Source: Streptosporangium sp040640155 (GTDB lineage: Bacteria; Actinomycetota; Actinomycetes; Streptosporangiales; Streptosporangiaceae). From it: DNA of 64,000 nucleotides. Each line of letters opens with the position of its first letter. The first letter of the stretch is position 1. Position numbers and translations under genes: made by a program. A model generated the notes under the pieces. The model saw only the letters and a list, made by a program, of their open reading frames with translations, searched no databases and was not told the origin of the DNA. Positions 1 to 8,163 of the stretch are shown here, in pieces. The stretch spans positions 62,001-126,000 of the forward strand of contig NZ_JBFABE010000013.1 in NCBI RefSeq assembly GCF_040640155.1, written 5' to 3'.

Positions 1-665
1 ATCTGTCCGCCGAGCGTGTCCTGTCCGCCCTGGACGCCGATCCGGCGCGGGTCCTCACCGCGCTGGCCGAGGCCGCGGCCGCCGACCTGAACGTCACCCT
101 CGGCTCCCCCGGCGTGTCGGTCGCCCGCTCGGCCGACGTCCGCCTCGCCGGGCAGGCCCACGACCTGACCGTCCCGTGGAGCGACTCCCCCGGCGAGCTG
201 GCCGGCCGGTTCCACGCGCGCTACCGGCAGGTGTACGGCATCGAGCAGCGCGGCCCCGTCGAGGTCCTGGGCTACCGCGCCCGCGTCACCCTGAGCCGTG
301 CCCCCGCCTCCGCGGGCCCGGCCGGCACGGGTCCGGTCCGCACGGGCTCCGGCGGCGAAGCCGACGACAGGGCCGGCGACAGGACCGGCGACAGGGCGGG
401 CGAGGCGTTCGTCCCTCCCCGGGAGCCCGGCGCCCCCGGGGGTCCCCGGACGAGGCGGGAGGCGTACTTCCCCGAGACGGGCGGGTACACGCCGGTGCCG
501 GTGTACACCAGGGCGGACCTGCGCGAGACGGCGGGACCGGCGATCGTCGAGGACGCCGAGGCGACGATCGTGGTGCCGCCGGGGTGGACGGCCCGGCTCA
601 CCGGCGACCTGTCCGTGGTCCTCACCGCGGACGGGTCGCCCCGGCCGGAGGGACGGACCGGATGA
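1..665 (+). CDS. hyuA: Hydantoinase A / oxoprolinase A subunit, C-terminal part (5' end outside window)
   Basis: This is the C-terminal end of a hydantoinase/5-oxoprolinase HyuA-type ATPase subunit, which with HyuB hydrolyses hydantoins or oxoproline-like cyclic amides using ATP in the cytoplasm. The frame is open from base 3 and reads LSAERVLSALDADPARV, then RSADVRLAGQAHDLTVPW and RFHARYRQVYGIEQRGP, all typical of the HyuA C-terminal domain. An Asp/Arg/Gly-rich stretch (GGEADDRAGDRTGDRAGEAF) is inserted near the end and looks like a low-complexity insertion. The stop overlaps the next gene's start as ATGA, so the two subunits are probably translationally coupled. The true substrate cannot be told from this fragment. 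Confidence 0.85.
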   Translation, partial: LSAERVLSALDADPARVLTALAEAAAADLNVTLGSPGVSVARSADVRLAGQAHDLTVPWSDSPGELAGRFHARYRQVYGIEQRGPVEVLGYRARVTLSRAPASAGPAGTGPVRTGSGGEADDRAGDRTGDRAGEAFVPPREPGAPGGPRTRREAYFPETGGYTPVPVYTRADLRETAGPAIVEDAEATIVVPPGWTARLTGDLSVVLTADGSPRPEGRTG

Positions 666-2602
666 CGGCGGACCACCCGACGCCCCCCGCGGCCGGCCAC
701 GGACCCGGCGGGAACGGGGCGGGCCGGAACGGACAGAGCGGGAACGGACCCGGCGGGAACGGGGCGGATGGGAACGGACCGGCGAGGACGGGTCAGGCGG
801 GAACGGAGACGCTGACCGCGGAGGTTCTGCGGAACGCGCTGGTGGTGGCGGCCGAGGAGGCCGGCATCGTGGTGGTGCGCTCGGCGTACTCGACGTTCAT
901 CGTCGAGGGGTCGGACGCCTCGGCGGCGATCCTCGACGCGGGCGGGCGCCTGATCGCCCAGTCGACGGCGACCACACTGATGAACAGCATGGCGCTGAAG
1001 GTCGCCCTGCCCGAGCTGCTGAAGGACGTCCCCGCCGCCGGCATGCGGCCCGGCGACGTGTTCGCGCTGAACGACGCCTACCGGGGCGGCGTGCACACCA
1101 ACGACCTGCTCGTCTACCGGCCGGTCTTCGTCTCCGGCGAGCCCGCGTACTTCACCGCGACGATGATCCACGTCTCCGACCTCGGCGGGCTGTCGGCGGG
1201 CGGCATGGCGCCGCTGGCCACCGACGTCTTCCTCGAAGGACTCCAGCTCCCGCCGATCCTGCTGGCCACCGCGCGGGGCGTGGAACCGGCGATCGAGGCG
1301 ATCCTGCGGGCCAACAGCCGCACCCCGGACAAGGTCATGGGCGACGTGCGCGCGCTCGTCGCGGGAACCGCGGTCGCCGCCGCCAGGATGGAGGCGCTGA
1401 TCGCCGAGTACGGCCCGGACGGGCTCGCCCGGGGCGTCGACGACTACCTCGACCACACCGAGGCCATGACCCGCGCGGCCCTGGCGACCCTGCCGGCCGG
1501 ACGCTACGAGGCGTCGTACCCGATCGACGACGACGGCATCGACGTCACGGTCCCGCACACCGTCAGGGTCGCGGTCACCCTCGCCCCGGGCCGGGCGGCC
1601 GTGCTGGACTTCGAGGGCACCGGCCCCCAGGTCCCCGCGGCGATCAACGCCTCACTCTCGCAGTCGCTGGCCGCGGCGGTGTTCGCCACCCGCTGCTTCC
1701 TGGACCCGTCCATCGCGATGAACGACGGCTGCCTGCGGGCGATCGAGGTGCGGCTGCCGCCCGGCTCGCTGCTGAACGCCCGCTCACCCCACCCGTGCGG
1801 CGGCCGGTTCGTCCCGATCTACGCGGCGATGGAGGCAGTCTTCCAGGCGCTCTCGGACGCGATGCCCGAGCGTGCCATCGCCGCCAGCGGCATCCTGCAG
1901 CCGTTCTCCATCGCGGCCGTCGAGGCGCCGTACTGGATCCACCTCTCGTACGACTTCGGCGGGGTCGGCGCGCGGCACGGCAAGGACGGGCCGGACGCGA
2001 CGGGCGTGCACTTCGGCATCGGCCGCAACTCGGTCCCGCAGGCCGAGCCGGTGGAGACCCGCTGCCCGCTGCTGGTGGAGTCGGTGGAGACGATCCCCGA
2101 CTCCGGTGGCCCCGGCCGCCACCGGGGCGGGCTGGGCTCCCGCACGGTGATCCGCTTCCTGGCCGACGCCCACGTCACCACGCGCGGCGACCGGTTGCGC
2201 AACGCTCCGCCCGGCCGTGCGGGCGGCCTGCCGGGACGGCTGGGCGGTTTCTTCCTGCGGCGGGCGGACGGGACGCTGGAACGCCTCCCCTCCAAGGCGA
2301 ACAACGTCCGTTTCGCGGCGGGCGAGGCGTTCGTGGTCGAGACGACCGGGGGCGGCGGCATCGGCCCGCCGCACGAGCGGCCCGTCGAGGAGGTCCTGGC
2401 CGATCTCGGCGCCGGGCGCGTCACCCGGCGCGGCGCCCTCACCGACTACGGCGTCACCGTCTCCGGCGACGGCACGGCTCAGGTCCCGAGGCCAACCAGC
2501 ACGGCCGGGTCGAAGGACACCTCGAACGGGGCGGACAGCTTCGCGACCTCTCCCGCGTCGTGCCTCTCGGCGGGCTTGTACTCGTCACCGGCGAGCTCGT
2601 GA
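662..2602 (+). CDS. hyuB: Hydantoinase B / oxoprolinase B subunit
   Basis: This is a HyuB-family (PF02538) subunit of 646 residues, partner of the upstream HyuA. The ATG overlaps the hyuA stop. Residues 1-48 are a Gly/Asn-rich repeat tail; the family fold begins at TLTAEVLRNALVVAAEEAG and runs through DVFALNDAYRGGVHTNDLL, FVPIYAAMEAVFQAL and a late GGFFLRRADGTLERLPSKANN segment. The usual C-terminal signature (RRGALTDYGVTV) is reached about 40 codons before the stop. The rest is read antisense through the end of the convergent Uma2 gene, so the native stop seems to have been lost or replaced. HyuA and HyuB normally form a heteromer; the substrate is unknown. Confidence 0.88.
   Translation: MTADHPTPPAAGHGPGGNGAGRNGQSGNGPGGNGADGNGPARTGQAGTETLTAEVLRNALVVAAEEAGIVVVRSAYSTFIVEGSDASAAILDAGGRLIAQSTATTLMNSMALKVALPELLKDVPAAGMRPGDVFALNDAYRGGVHTNDLLVYRPVFVSGEPAYFTATMIHVSDLGGLSAGGMAPLATDVFLEGLQLPPILLATARGVEPAIEAILRANSRTPDKVMGDVRALVAGTAVAAARMEALIAEYGPDGLARGVDDYLDHTEAMTRAALATLPAGRYEASYPIDDDGIDVTVPHTVRVAVTLAPGRAAVLDFEGTGPQVPAAINASLSQSLAAAVFATRCFLDPSIAMNDGCLRAIEVRLPPGSLLNARSPHPCGGRFVPIYAAMEAVFQALSDAMPERAIAASGILQPFSIAAVEAPYWIHLSYDFGGVGARHGKDGPDATGVHFGIGRNSVPQAEPVETRCPLLVESVETIPDSGGPGRHRGGLGSRTVIRFLADAHVTTRGDRLRNAPPGRAGGLPGRLGGFFLRRADGTLERLPSKANNVRFAAGEAFVVETTGGGGIGPPHERPVEEVLADLGAGRVTRRGALTDYGVTVSGDGTAQVPRPTSTAGSKDTSNGADSFATSPASCLSAGLYSSPASS
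701..790 (+). repeat. 45-bp imperfect tandem duplication in the hyuB 5' end
   Basis: The 22-base stretch at 701-722 recurs exactly at 746-767, a period of 45 bp. It encodes a Gly/Asn-rich tail (GPGGNGAGRNG, GPGGNGADGNG) upstream of the conserved HyuB fold. The unit is a multiple of three, so copy number can change without a frameshift. Confidence 0.75.
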
Positions 2603-3105
2603 ACATGGACGGACGGCGTGTCGGACAGCTCGATCCGCCAGTAGAGGGGAATACCCGCCGCGGCGTAGGCGGCCCTCTTGAGGTGGCGGTCCCGCGCCTG
2701 AGTGCTCGGGCTGACGATCTCGACGGCCAGCAGGACGTCGCGTGGAGCGAACATCAGCTCCGTTTCCCTGATCGTCTGCATCGGCACCACGATGAGGTCG
2801 GGGATGAAGAAGTCACGGTCGCTCACCCGGAGGTTGACCTCCTGTATCGGATGCAGCCCCGGTGGCGCGGCCTCTTTGAGAATCCACGCGAGACACAGAA
2901 TCGCGTACTGATGCAGGGGGACAGGGGAAGGGCTCACCAGCAGGCTCCCGTTGAAGAGCTCGTAGCGGTTCCCGTCGTCGGGGAACCTGAGCAGGTCATC
3001 GACAGTGAACGGCGGCTCTCCGTGAAGAACCGTCCGCCTGGTCGTCGGCTCCGTCGTCGCCATCGTCGTCACCCGCCCAGTATCGGGAGTCTCACCTTCG
3101 TCCAC
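2479..3105 (-). CDS. Uma2-family PD-(D/E)XK nuclease-fold protein
   Basis: This is a Uma2-family (PF05685) protein of up to 208 residues with a restriction-endonuclease-like fold, a family abundant in actinobacteria and cyanobacteria and of unknown cellular role. Visible family signatures are FPDDGNRYELFNGSLLVSPSP, DFFIPDLIVVP, LLAVEIVSPST and DRHLKRAAYAAAGIPLYW, which together give the acidic/Lys catalytic set (PD, VEI, K). The GTG at 3105 has a GGGAAG ribosome site six bases upstream; an ATG at 3063 is an alternative start. It begins 20 bp after cbiZ on the same strand and may be cotranscribed with the B12 operon. Its last 124 bp overlap the end of convergent hyuB. Confidence 0.85.
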   Translation of the reverse strand: MDEGETPDTGRVTTMATTEPTTRRTVLHGEPPFTVDDLLRFPDDGNRYELFNGSLLVSPSPVPLHQYAILCLAWILKEAAPPGLHPIQEVNLRVSDRDFFIPDLIVVPMQTIRETELMFAPRDVLLAVEIVSPSTQARDRHLKRAAYAAAGIPLYWRIELSDTPSVHVHELAGDEYKPAERHDAGEVAKLSAPFEVSFDPAVLVGLGT

Positions 3106-3125
3106 ATGCTACTTCCCGCATTTCC

Positions 3126-3863
3126 TCAACGTTGCGTAGTCGCCGCGTCACGATTCGACCAAAGATGGGCGCCTTCACGAACCGCGGCGTGGACGGCGCG
3201 GGCGATGCGGGCGCCCCACGTGGAACGGGGCCCTCCGAACGGCTCCTGGGGACCATGCCCGGGACGGCGCTCGGGGACGGCGACGCAGACCGCGTCGGAG
3301 GCGGTGCCGGTGCAGGGGAAGCCGGCCTCCAGCAGCGCCTGGGTCTTGGCCTCGGTCACCGTCATGACCGCGTTGACCAGGGCCGCGTCGCTCATCGCGA
3401 CCGGCACGGCCACGATGATGTTGACCGTTCCCGGCGGGCGCGCCGGGGCCGGCGCGGGAGCGGGCAGGCGTGTCCGGGCCGGCTCCGGGCCGGGCAGGAG
3501 CATCGGGGCCAGTTCGGGGTCGGGCACGCCCTCGGGGGCGGCGGCCCAGGTGGGGACGCGCAGGCCGACGGTCGCCACGGCCTCCACTTCCCCGTCGGCG
3601 GCCCGGGTGAAGCGGTCGACCGACGCCGCGGTGAGCATGCCCACCCCCGGCCCCGGCGGGGCCAGCTCCAGCAGGTGCTCCACCGGGTCCATCCGCGCGT
3701 ACCCGGCGACGACCTGCGCGTTGAGCGCCCAGGCGGCCGGGCCGATGCCGCCGCCGAGCACGGCCGAGGAGATCGCCCGCCACCCGGGGCCGAACTCCCA
3801 CAGCAGGCAGGCCAGCCGGGCGCCGTCCTCGTGGCGGTGGCCCAGGATCGGCTCCGCCGTCAC
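3126..3863 (-). CDS. cbiZ: Adenosylcobinamide amidohydrolase CbiZ
   Basis: CbiZ (PF01955) cleaves the aminopropanol side chain from adenosylcobinamide, giving adenosylcobyric acid so that imported incomplete corrinoids can re-enter B12 synthesis. Family features seen are the N-terminal LLWEFGPGWRAISSAVLGGG block, WALNAQV, GPGVGMLTAASVD, and the C-terminal TVNIIVAVPVAMSDAALVNAVMTVTEAKTQAL followed by GTASDAVCVA. A Pro/Ala-rich insert of about 35 residues lies before TVNII. The GTG start overlaps the btuD stop (GTGA). Its place as last gene of a riboswitch-controlled B12 ABC importer fits cobinamide salvage. Confidence 0.92.
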   Translation of the reverse strand: MTAEPILGHRHEDGARLACLLWEFGPGWRAISSAVLGGGIGPAAWALNAQVVAGYARMDPVEHLLELAPPGPGVGMLTAASVDRFTRAADGEVEAVATVGLRVPTWAAAPEGVPDPELAPMLLPGPEPARTRLPAPAPAPARPPGTVNIIVAVPVAMSDAALVNAVMTVTEAKTQALLEAGFPCTGTASDAVCVAVPERRPGHGPQEPFGGPRSTWGARIARAVHAAVREGAHLWSNRDAATTQR

Positions 3864-4705
3864 GGCCGCTCCAGGTGGCCCGGGGCCTGTGCCGCCGCCG
3901 GCCGCTCCCGGTGATCCGGGATCGGCTCCGCCGCCGGTCGCTCCAGGTGGACCTCGGGCCTGCCCGAGGAACCGGTGCCGACGCGGACGCGGGCCTCGAA
4001 GTGCTCGGCGATCAGCTCCTCGGTGAGGACCTCGGCCGGGGTCCCGGAGGCGGCCACCCGGCCGGCCGAGAGCAGCGTCATCGCGTCAGCGTACTGACCG
4101 GCCAGGCTCAGGTCGTGCAGGGTCGTGACGACGGTCAGCCCGTCGGCCAGCCGCAGGCGGTCCACCAGCTCCAGCACCTGCTGCTGGTGTCCCAGGTCCA
4201 GGGCCGTGGTGGGTTCGTCCAGCAGCAGCACCGGGGCCTGCTGGGACAGCGCCCTGGCGAGCACGACGCGCTGGCGTTCGCCGCCGGACAGCCTGCCGAG
4301 CGGGCGGGCGGCCAGCGGCGACAGGTCCAGCCGCTCCAGCACCGACGCGGTCACCTCCCGGTCGCGCCGCCCCTCGCGCCCCAGGTAGGGGATGTACGGG
4401 GTCCGGCCGAGCAGGGCGTAGTCGAACACGGTCATGTCGACCGGCAGCGCCGGGGCCTGCGGGGCGTAGGCCAGCAGGCGGGCACGGTCCCTGTGCCGTA
4501 TCCGCCGGACGGGGGCGTCGTCGACGAGCACCTCGCCGTCGTAGGGCAGCACCCCGGCCAGGGCGCGCAGCAGCGTGGACTTGCCCGCGCCGTTGGCTCC
4601 GATGACGGCCAGCCAGCCGCCGTCGCGGACGTCGAGGCCGACCTCGGAGAGCACGGGCCGCCGGTCCAGCACGACCGACAGGTCCCGCACCGTCAGGCGG
4701 GTCAC
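3860..4705 (-). CDS. btuD: Cobalamin ABC importer ATPase (BtuD-like)
   Basis: This is the ATP-binding subunit of a FecE/BtuD-type vitamin B12 importer. From the chosen GTG (good GGAGGGG site) it is 281 residues: Walker A GANGAGKST near residue 36, Q-loop APQAP, signature LSGGERQ near 139, Walker B VLLLDEPTTALD and the H-loop HDLSLA. The frame is open upstream to 4771 but that part is only a Gly/Pro-rich low-complexity run without a better ribosome site. The C-terminus ends in a repeated DHRERPAA/GHLERP tail. It lies between the permease gene and cbiZ and overlaps cbiZ by four bases. B12 specificity comes from context. Confidence 0.9.
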   Translation of the reverse strand: MTRLTVRDLSVVLDRRPVLSEVGLDVRDGGWLAVIGANGAGKSTLLRALAGVLPYDGEVLVDDAPVRRIRHRDRARLLAYAPQAPALPVDMTVFDYALLGRTPYIPYLGREGRRDREVTASVLERLDLSPLAARPLGRLSGGERQRVVLARALSQQAPVLLLDEPTTALDLGHQQQVLELVDRLRLADGLTVVTTLHDLSLAGQYADAMTLLSAGRVAASGTPAEVLTEELIAEHFEARVRVGTGSSGRPEVHLERPAAEPIPDHRERPAAAQAPGHLERP

Positions 4706-4796
4706 GGGGTCCCCTCCCGTCGCGGGACCCGGTGAGGTGCCCGGAACGGGACCCGGTGAGCCGCCCGGCACGGCACCGGGCGGGGCGCGGGCGGGG

Positions 4797-6029
4797 TCAC
4801 GTCTCCATCCTCCGGGTCATCCGCAGCACCGCCACGAAGAACGGGGCTCCGATGAAGGCGGTCACCACCCCGATGGGCAGCTCGGCGGGGGCGAGCACGG
4901 TCCTGGCGAGCAGGTCGGCCAGGACCAGGAAGGCGGCCCCGCCGATCAGCGAGATCGGCAGCACGATCCGGTACGACGTCCCCGTCAGGCGGCGGACCGC
5001 GTGCGGCACCACGATGCCGACGAAGCCGATCAGCCCGCTGACCGCGACGGCGGCGGCGGTGGCCAGGGAGGCCGCCAGCAGCACGACGAGCCGGACGCGG
5101 GTGGCGTTCAGGCCCAGGGTGACGGCCTCGTCGTCGCCGACCGAGAGCACGTCGAGCAGCCTGCCGTGCAGCAGCATGATCGCCACCGAGATCGCCGCGT
5201 ACGGGGCGATCAGCGTGATCTGTTCCCAGCCGCCGCCGAGGTCGCCGAGGATCCAGGCGTAGATGCGCTGGAGCTCCTCGACCCGGAGCTGCTGCAGGAA
5301 CGTCTGGACGGCGGTGAGGAAGGAGGTCACCGCCACCCCCGCGAGGACCAGGGTCGCGGTGCCGCCGCCCCGGCCCGCCACGCTGCCCAGCCCGTAGGCG
5401 AGGAGCACGCCGCCGACGGCTCCGGCGAAGGCGGCGATGGGGACGCCGACGGCCATGTCGTCGCCCCGGCTGAAGATGATCGCCGCGGTGGTCGTCAGCC
5501 CGGCGCCCGCGGCGGCTCCGAGCAGGTAGGGGTCGGCCAGCGGGTTGCGGAAGACGCCCTGGTAGCCGGCCCCGGCGATGGCCAGCAGACCGCCGACGAG
5601 CGCGGCGAGCACGACGCGGGGCAGCCGGATCTCCGAAAGCAGGCCCAGCTCGACCGGGGCGAGCCCGGAGTCGGCCGTGACCAGCGGGAGCCAGTCGAGA
5701 AGCTGGAGCATCACGCTGCGCGGCGCGATGTCGGCCGCGCCGGCCAGCAGACCGGCGAGCATGCTCGCCAGGAGCAGGCCGACGGCGGCGGAGGCGACGG
5801 CCGGGCTCAGCCGGGTCGCCTGCCATGCCCGCGACCCGGCCCGCCGGTCCGCGCCGGCGTCGACGCCGGTGCCGACGCCGGCGCCCGTACCGGTGCCGAC
5901 GCGGACGTCGGCACCGGTCCCGGTGCCGGTGCCGGTTTCGGTGCCGGGATCGATGCCGAAACCGGTGTCGGTTCCGGTGCCGGTACGGGTGCCCCGGGTT
6001 CCGGGGAGGCGGCGGGAGGGGTCGGCCAC
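4797..6029 (-). CDS. btuC: Cobalamin ABC importer permease (BtuC-like, FecCD family)
   Basis: This is a FecCD/BtuC-family permease with roughly nine to ten membrane helices from residue 73 on. Family motifs are RLPRVVLAALVGGLLAIAGA, NPLADPYLLGAAAGAGL, LVLAGVAVTSF, LGLNATRVR, the SGLIGFVGIVVPHAVRRLTG block and the C-terminal ELPIGVVTAFIGAPFF. Residues 10-62 are a Gly/Thr/Asp/Val dipeptide-like repeat with no counterpart in ordinary BtuC. The GTG at 6029 is nine bases past the btuF stop but lacks a strong ribosome site, so the true start may be later. The protein would sit in the membrane with BtuD and accept B12 from BtuF. Confidence 0.9.
   Translation of the reverse strand: MADPSRRLPGTRGTRTGTGTDTGFGIDPGTETGTGTGTGADVRVGTGTGAGVGTGVDAGADRRAGSRAWQATRLSPAVASAAVGLLLASMLAGLLAGAADIAPRSVMLQLLDWLPLVTADSGLAPVELGLLSEIRLPRVVLAALVGGLLAIAGAGYQGVFRNPLADPYLLGAAAGAGLTTTAAIIFSRGDDMAVGVPIAAFAGAVGGVLLAYGLGSVAGRGGGTATLVLAGVAVTSFLTAVQTFLQQLRVEELQRIYAWILGDLGGGWEQITLIAPYAAISVAIMLLHGRLLDVLSVGDDEAVTLGLNATRVRLVVLLAASLATAAAVAVSGLIGFVGIVVPHAVRRLTGTSYRIVLPISLIGGAAFLVLADLLARTVLAPAELPIGVVTAFIGAPFFVAVLRMTRRMET
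5855..6000 (-). repeat. CCGGTG-type hexamer-rich repeat in the btuC 5' end
   Basis: A run of degenerate six-base units (CCGGTG, CCGACG, CCGGCG) encodes the alternating Gly/Thr/Asp/Val tail of the permease. It is in frame and low in complexity. Confidence 0.7.
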
Positions 6030-6037
6030 TTAGAGGG

Positions 6038-7009
6038 TCACCCGCCGGTCGCGGCCTTCTGGACGGCGTCGCCGACCTCCCTGGCCAGGTCCACGACGCG
6101 CGGCCCCCAGCGGGAGGCGATGTCGTCGTCGAGCGGGACGACCCGGTCGTTCTCGATCGCCGACAGCTTGGACCAGCCCGGGCGCTTGGCGAGCGTGTCC
6201 TTGGACTGGCCGCAGCACTTGGTGTCACCCAGGAAGATCAGGTCGGGGTCGGCCTGGGCCACGAACTCGGCCGAGAGCTTGGGGTAGCCTCCGGCCGCGT
6301 CGGGGGCCTTGTCGGCGATGTTGGTCAGGCCGAACAGCCCGTAGACCTGGCCGATGAACGTGGTGGAGGTGGCCGCGTAGGGGGTGACGTCCAGTTCGTG
6401 GTAGTAGGTGAGCTTCGCGTCCTTGGGCGCGGCGGCGGCGATCTCGTCGAGCTGCCCGCGCATCCCGGCGACGAGCTCGGCGGCCCGGTCCACGTTGCCG
6501 GTGGCGGCGCCGAGGTCGGTGATCTGGTCGTAGGCCTCGTCCAGCTTGGTGGCGGCGGGCTCCAGCAGTACGGGGACGCCGACCTTGCCCAGCGAGGCCA
6601 CGAGGCTCTCGGTGTCGTTGGCGATCACCACCAGGTCGGGCTTCTTGGCGACGATGGCCTCCACGTTCGGCTTGAAGCCGGACAGCTCGCTCTTGGGGGC
6701 GTCGGCGGGATGGTTGGACTGGTCGTCCACGGCGACCACCTGCGGACCGGCGCCGATGGCGAACAGGCTCTCGGTGGCGGTCGGCGAGAGCGAGACGATC
6801 CGCTCCGGCCTGCGCGCCACGGCGACGGAGCCGTTGCCCGCCTCGACGGTGACGGGGAAACCGGCCGCCGACGGGGTGGAGACCGTGCCGGCCGAGGGAG
6901 TGGCGGCGGTGGTCGCGGCCGGGGAGGCGGCGGGGGAGCTCTGGCCGCACCCGGCCAGGGAGAGCGCGGCGAGCAGGGCACCGGCGAGGGCGCTGCGTAC
7001 GGGCCTCAC
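6038..7009 (-). CDS. btuF: Cobalamin-binding lipoprotein (BtuF-like)
   Basis: This is the extracytoplasmic substrate-binding lipoprotein of the B12 importer, 323 residues from the chosen GTG, which has an AAAGGA site six bases upstream (an open frame continues upstream to 7060 through the leader). The signal peptide ends in lipobox LSLAGC with Cys21 as lipidation site. The periplasmic-binding fold shows RRPERIVSLSPTATESLFAIGAG, KPDLVVIANDTESLVASLGKVGVPVLLEP, TYYHELDVTPYAA and GDTKCCGQS, typical of BtuF/FepB proteins in Gram-positives. It is the first gene after a cobalamin riboswitch, which makes corrinoids the likely ligand. Confidence 0.92.
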   Translation of the reverse strand: MRPVRSALAGALLAALSLAGCGQSSPAASPAATTAATPSAGTVSTPSAAGFPVTVEAGNGSVAVARRPERIVSLSPTATESLFAIGAGPQVVAVDDQSNHPADAPKSELSGFKPNVEAIVAKKPDLVVIANDTESLVASLGKVGVPVLLEPAATKLDEAYDQITDLGAATGNVDRAAELVAGMRGQLDEIAAAAPKDAKLTYYHELDVTPYAATSTTFIGQVYGLFGLTNIADKAPDAAGGYPKLSAEFVAQADPDLIFLGDTKCCGQSKDTLAKRPGWSKLSAIENDRVVPLDDDIASRWGPRVVDLAREVGDAVQKAATGG

Positions 7010-7084
7010 ACGAGGTCCTTTCAGTTGCCGGAACCGAGAGACCCGGTAAGGACGGATCACCCTTTTCCACGAGGGTCGACGACG

Positions 7085-7195
7085 TCGACGCGGCGGAGGC
7101 GACCTGGCTCGACCCTCTGGGGGCCATGACAGTTGCGGGACAGCGCCGGGCTCACACCGGACTTCGCTCAGCTACGCGTCGAACGAACGGTATCA
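7085..7195 (-). promoter_or_regulatory. Cobalamin (AdoCbl) riboswitch
   Basis: Reading the minus strand from about 7175, the sequence holds the conserved cobalamin riboswitch core: GAAGTCCGGTGTGAG, then CCGGCGCTGTCCCGCAACTG, then GAGCCAGGTCGCCT, which is the B12 box (centred near 7108). These match the consensus order of helices P3-P6. It lies 80-190 bases upstream of btuF in the leader of the importer operon. Cobalamin binding is expected to lower expression of uptake and salvage. The exact ends are approximate. Confidence 0.9.
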
Positions 7196-7311
7196 ATTCC
7201 CCCGGTCGTCCCTGCGTCACGGTCCCCCGGTGGCCCCGGTCGTCCCGGTCGTCCCGCCGTAACGGCTCCCCGGGCTCCCGGCCGTCCCGCCCCGCCCGCC
7301 TCTGCGCGTGC

Positions 7312-8163
7312 TCAGCCGAGCTGCTCCTCCGCGGCGGCGATGATCTCCTGCAGGCGCAGGCCGTGCGCGGCGTCCAGGGGGTGCCCGCCGCGCCGCACGG
7401 TCAGCGCGAACTCCGCGAGCATCAGGGAGAAGACGTCGGAGCCGAGCCGGGTGTCGTCGAGGGACTCGCGGCCGAGCCGGCCGTAGATCTCCACCTGGGA
7501 GGGCGGGACCTCGCCCGGCACGCTCATGCACAGCGAGGCCTCGCTGACCGCGCCGGTCTCGTGTTCCAGCAGCAGCCCGACCCAGCCCAGCGGGTTGCCG
7601 TGCGCGCGGACCCCGACGACCTTGCCGAGCGCCGCGTCCAGCATGTCGATCATGTGCGGGCCCACGTCGAGGATCGCGCCGCGCTCCAGCCTCCAGGAGG
7701 TGGCGAAGTCCCCGCCGAGCATCGCGCCGGAGACGTTGGCCGCCCGGCCGCCGAACGGTTCGAGGGCCGAGACCCTCGCCAGGAAGGCGCGGGTGGCGGG
7801 CGAGTAGCGCCAGGTGAGGACCATCTGCGAGGGCACGCCCGCCTCGGCGACCGCCTCGGCCAGCCGGCGGGCCCCGGCCAGGTCGGCGGCGAGCGGTTTC
7901 TCCAGCAGCAGCGCCTTGCCGGCCTTGGCCGCGAGCACGCCCAGCTCGGCCTGGACCGCGGGCGGGACGGAGAAGGCCACGGCCTCGCAGTTGTCGAAGA
8001 GTTCCTCGATGCGTTCGAAGACCGGGGCCCCGAACCTGGCCGCGGCCTCGGGACGGCGTGCCCACACACCTGCCAGGCGCGTGTTCGGGCCGGCCGCGAG
8101 CATCGGCGCGTGCACCATCTCGGCCCATGGTCCGGCGCCCACCAGACCCACAGATAACGTCAC
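7312..8163 (-). CDS. Gfo/Idh/MocA-family NAD(P)-dependent oxidoreductase
   Basis: This is a 283-residue Gfo/Idh/MocA-family dehydrogenase. The Rossmann motif VGLVGAGPWAEMVHAPML opens the protein, followed by the conserved EKPLAADLAGARRLAEA segment (Glu-Lys-Pro of the family) and a C-terminal substrate domain with LERGAILDVGPHMIDMLDAALG. Family members oxidise or reduce sugars and cyclitols, but also other hydroxylated substrates. The GTG start overlaps the SDR stop (GTGA), making this the last gene of the five-gene operon starting at 12079. It presumably handles a hydroxyl or keto group on the shared substrate, which is inference. Confidence 0.88.
   Translation of the reverse strand: MTLSVGLVGAGPWAEMVHAPMLAAGPNTRLAGVWARRPEAAARFGAPVFERIEELFDNCEAVAFSVPPAVQAELGVLAAKAGKALLLEKPLAADLAGARRLAEAVAEAGVPSQMVLTWRYSPATRAFLARVSALEPFGGRAANVSGAMLGGDFATSWRLERGAILDVGPHMIDMLDAALGKVVGVRAHGNPLGWVGLLLEHETGAVSEASLCMSVPGEVPPSQVEIYGRLGRESLDDTRLGSDVFSLMLAEFALTVRRGGHPLDAAHGLRLQEIIAAAEEQLG

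Noticed and set aside
298..4026. Very long open frames on the wrong strand or frame (for example 298-4026, 33524-36805, 46937-50416, 17435-19528)
   Set aside because: They mirror real genes in other frames, have Arg/Gly/Pro-rich translations without domains, and exist only because stop codons are rare at this GC content.
4706..4771. Longer N-terminus for BtuD starting at 4771
   Set aside because: The extra residues are a Gly/Pro low-complexity run, while the GTG at 4705 has a strong GGAGGGG site and starts at the family N-terminus.
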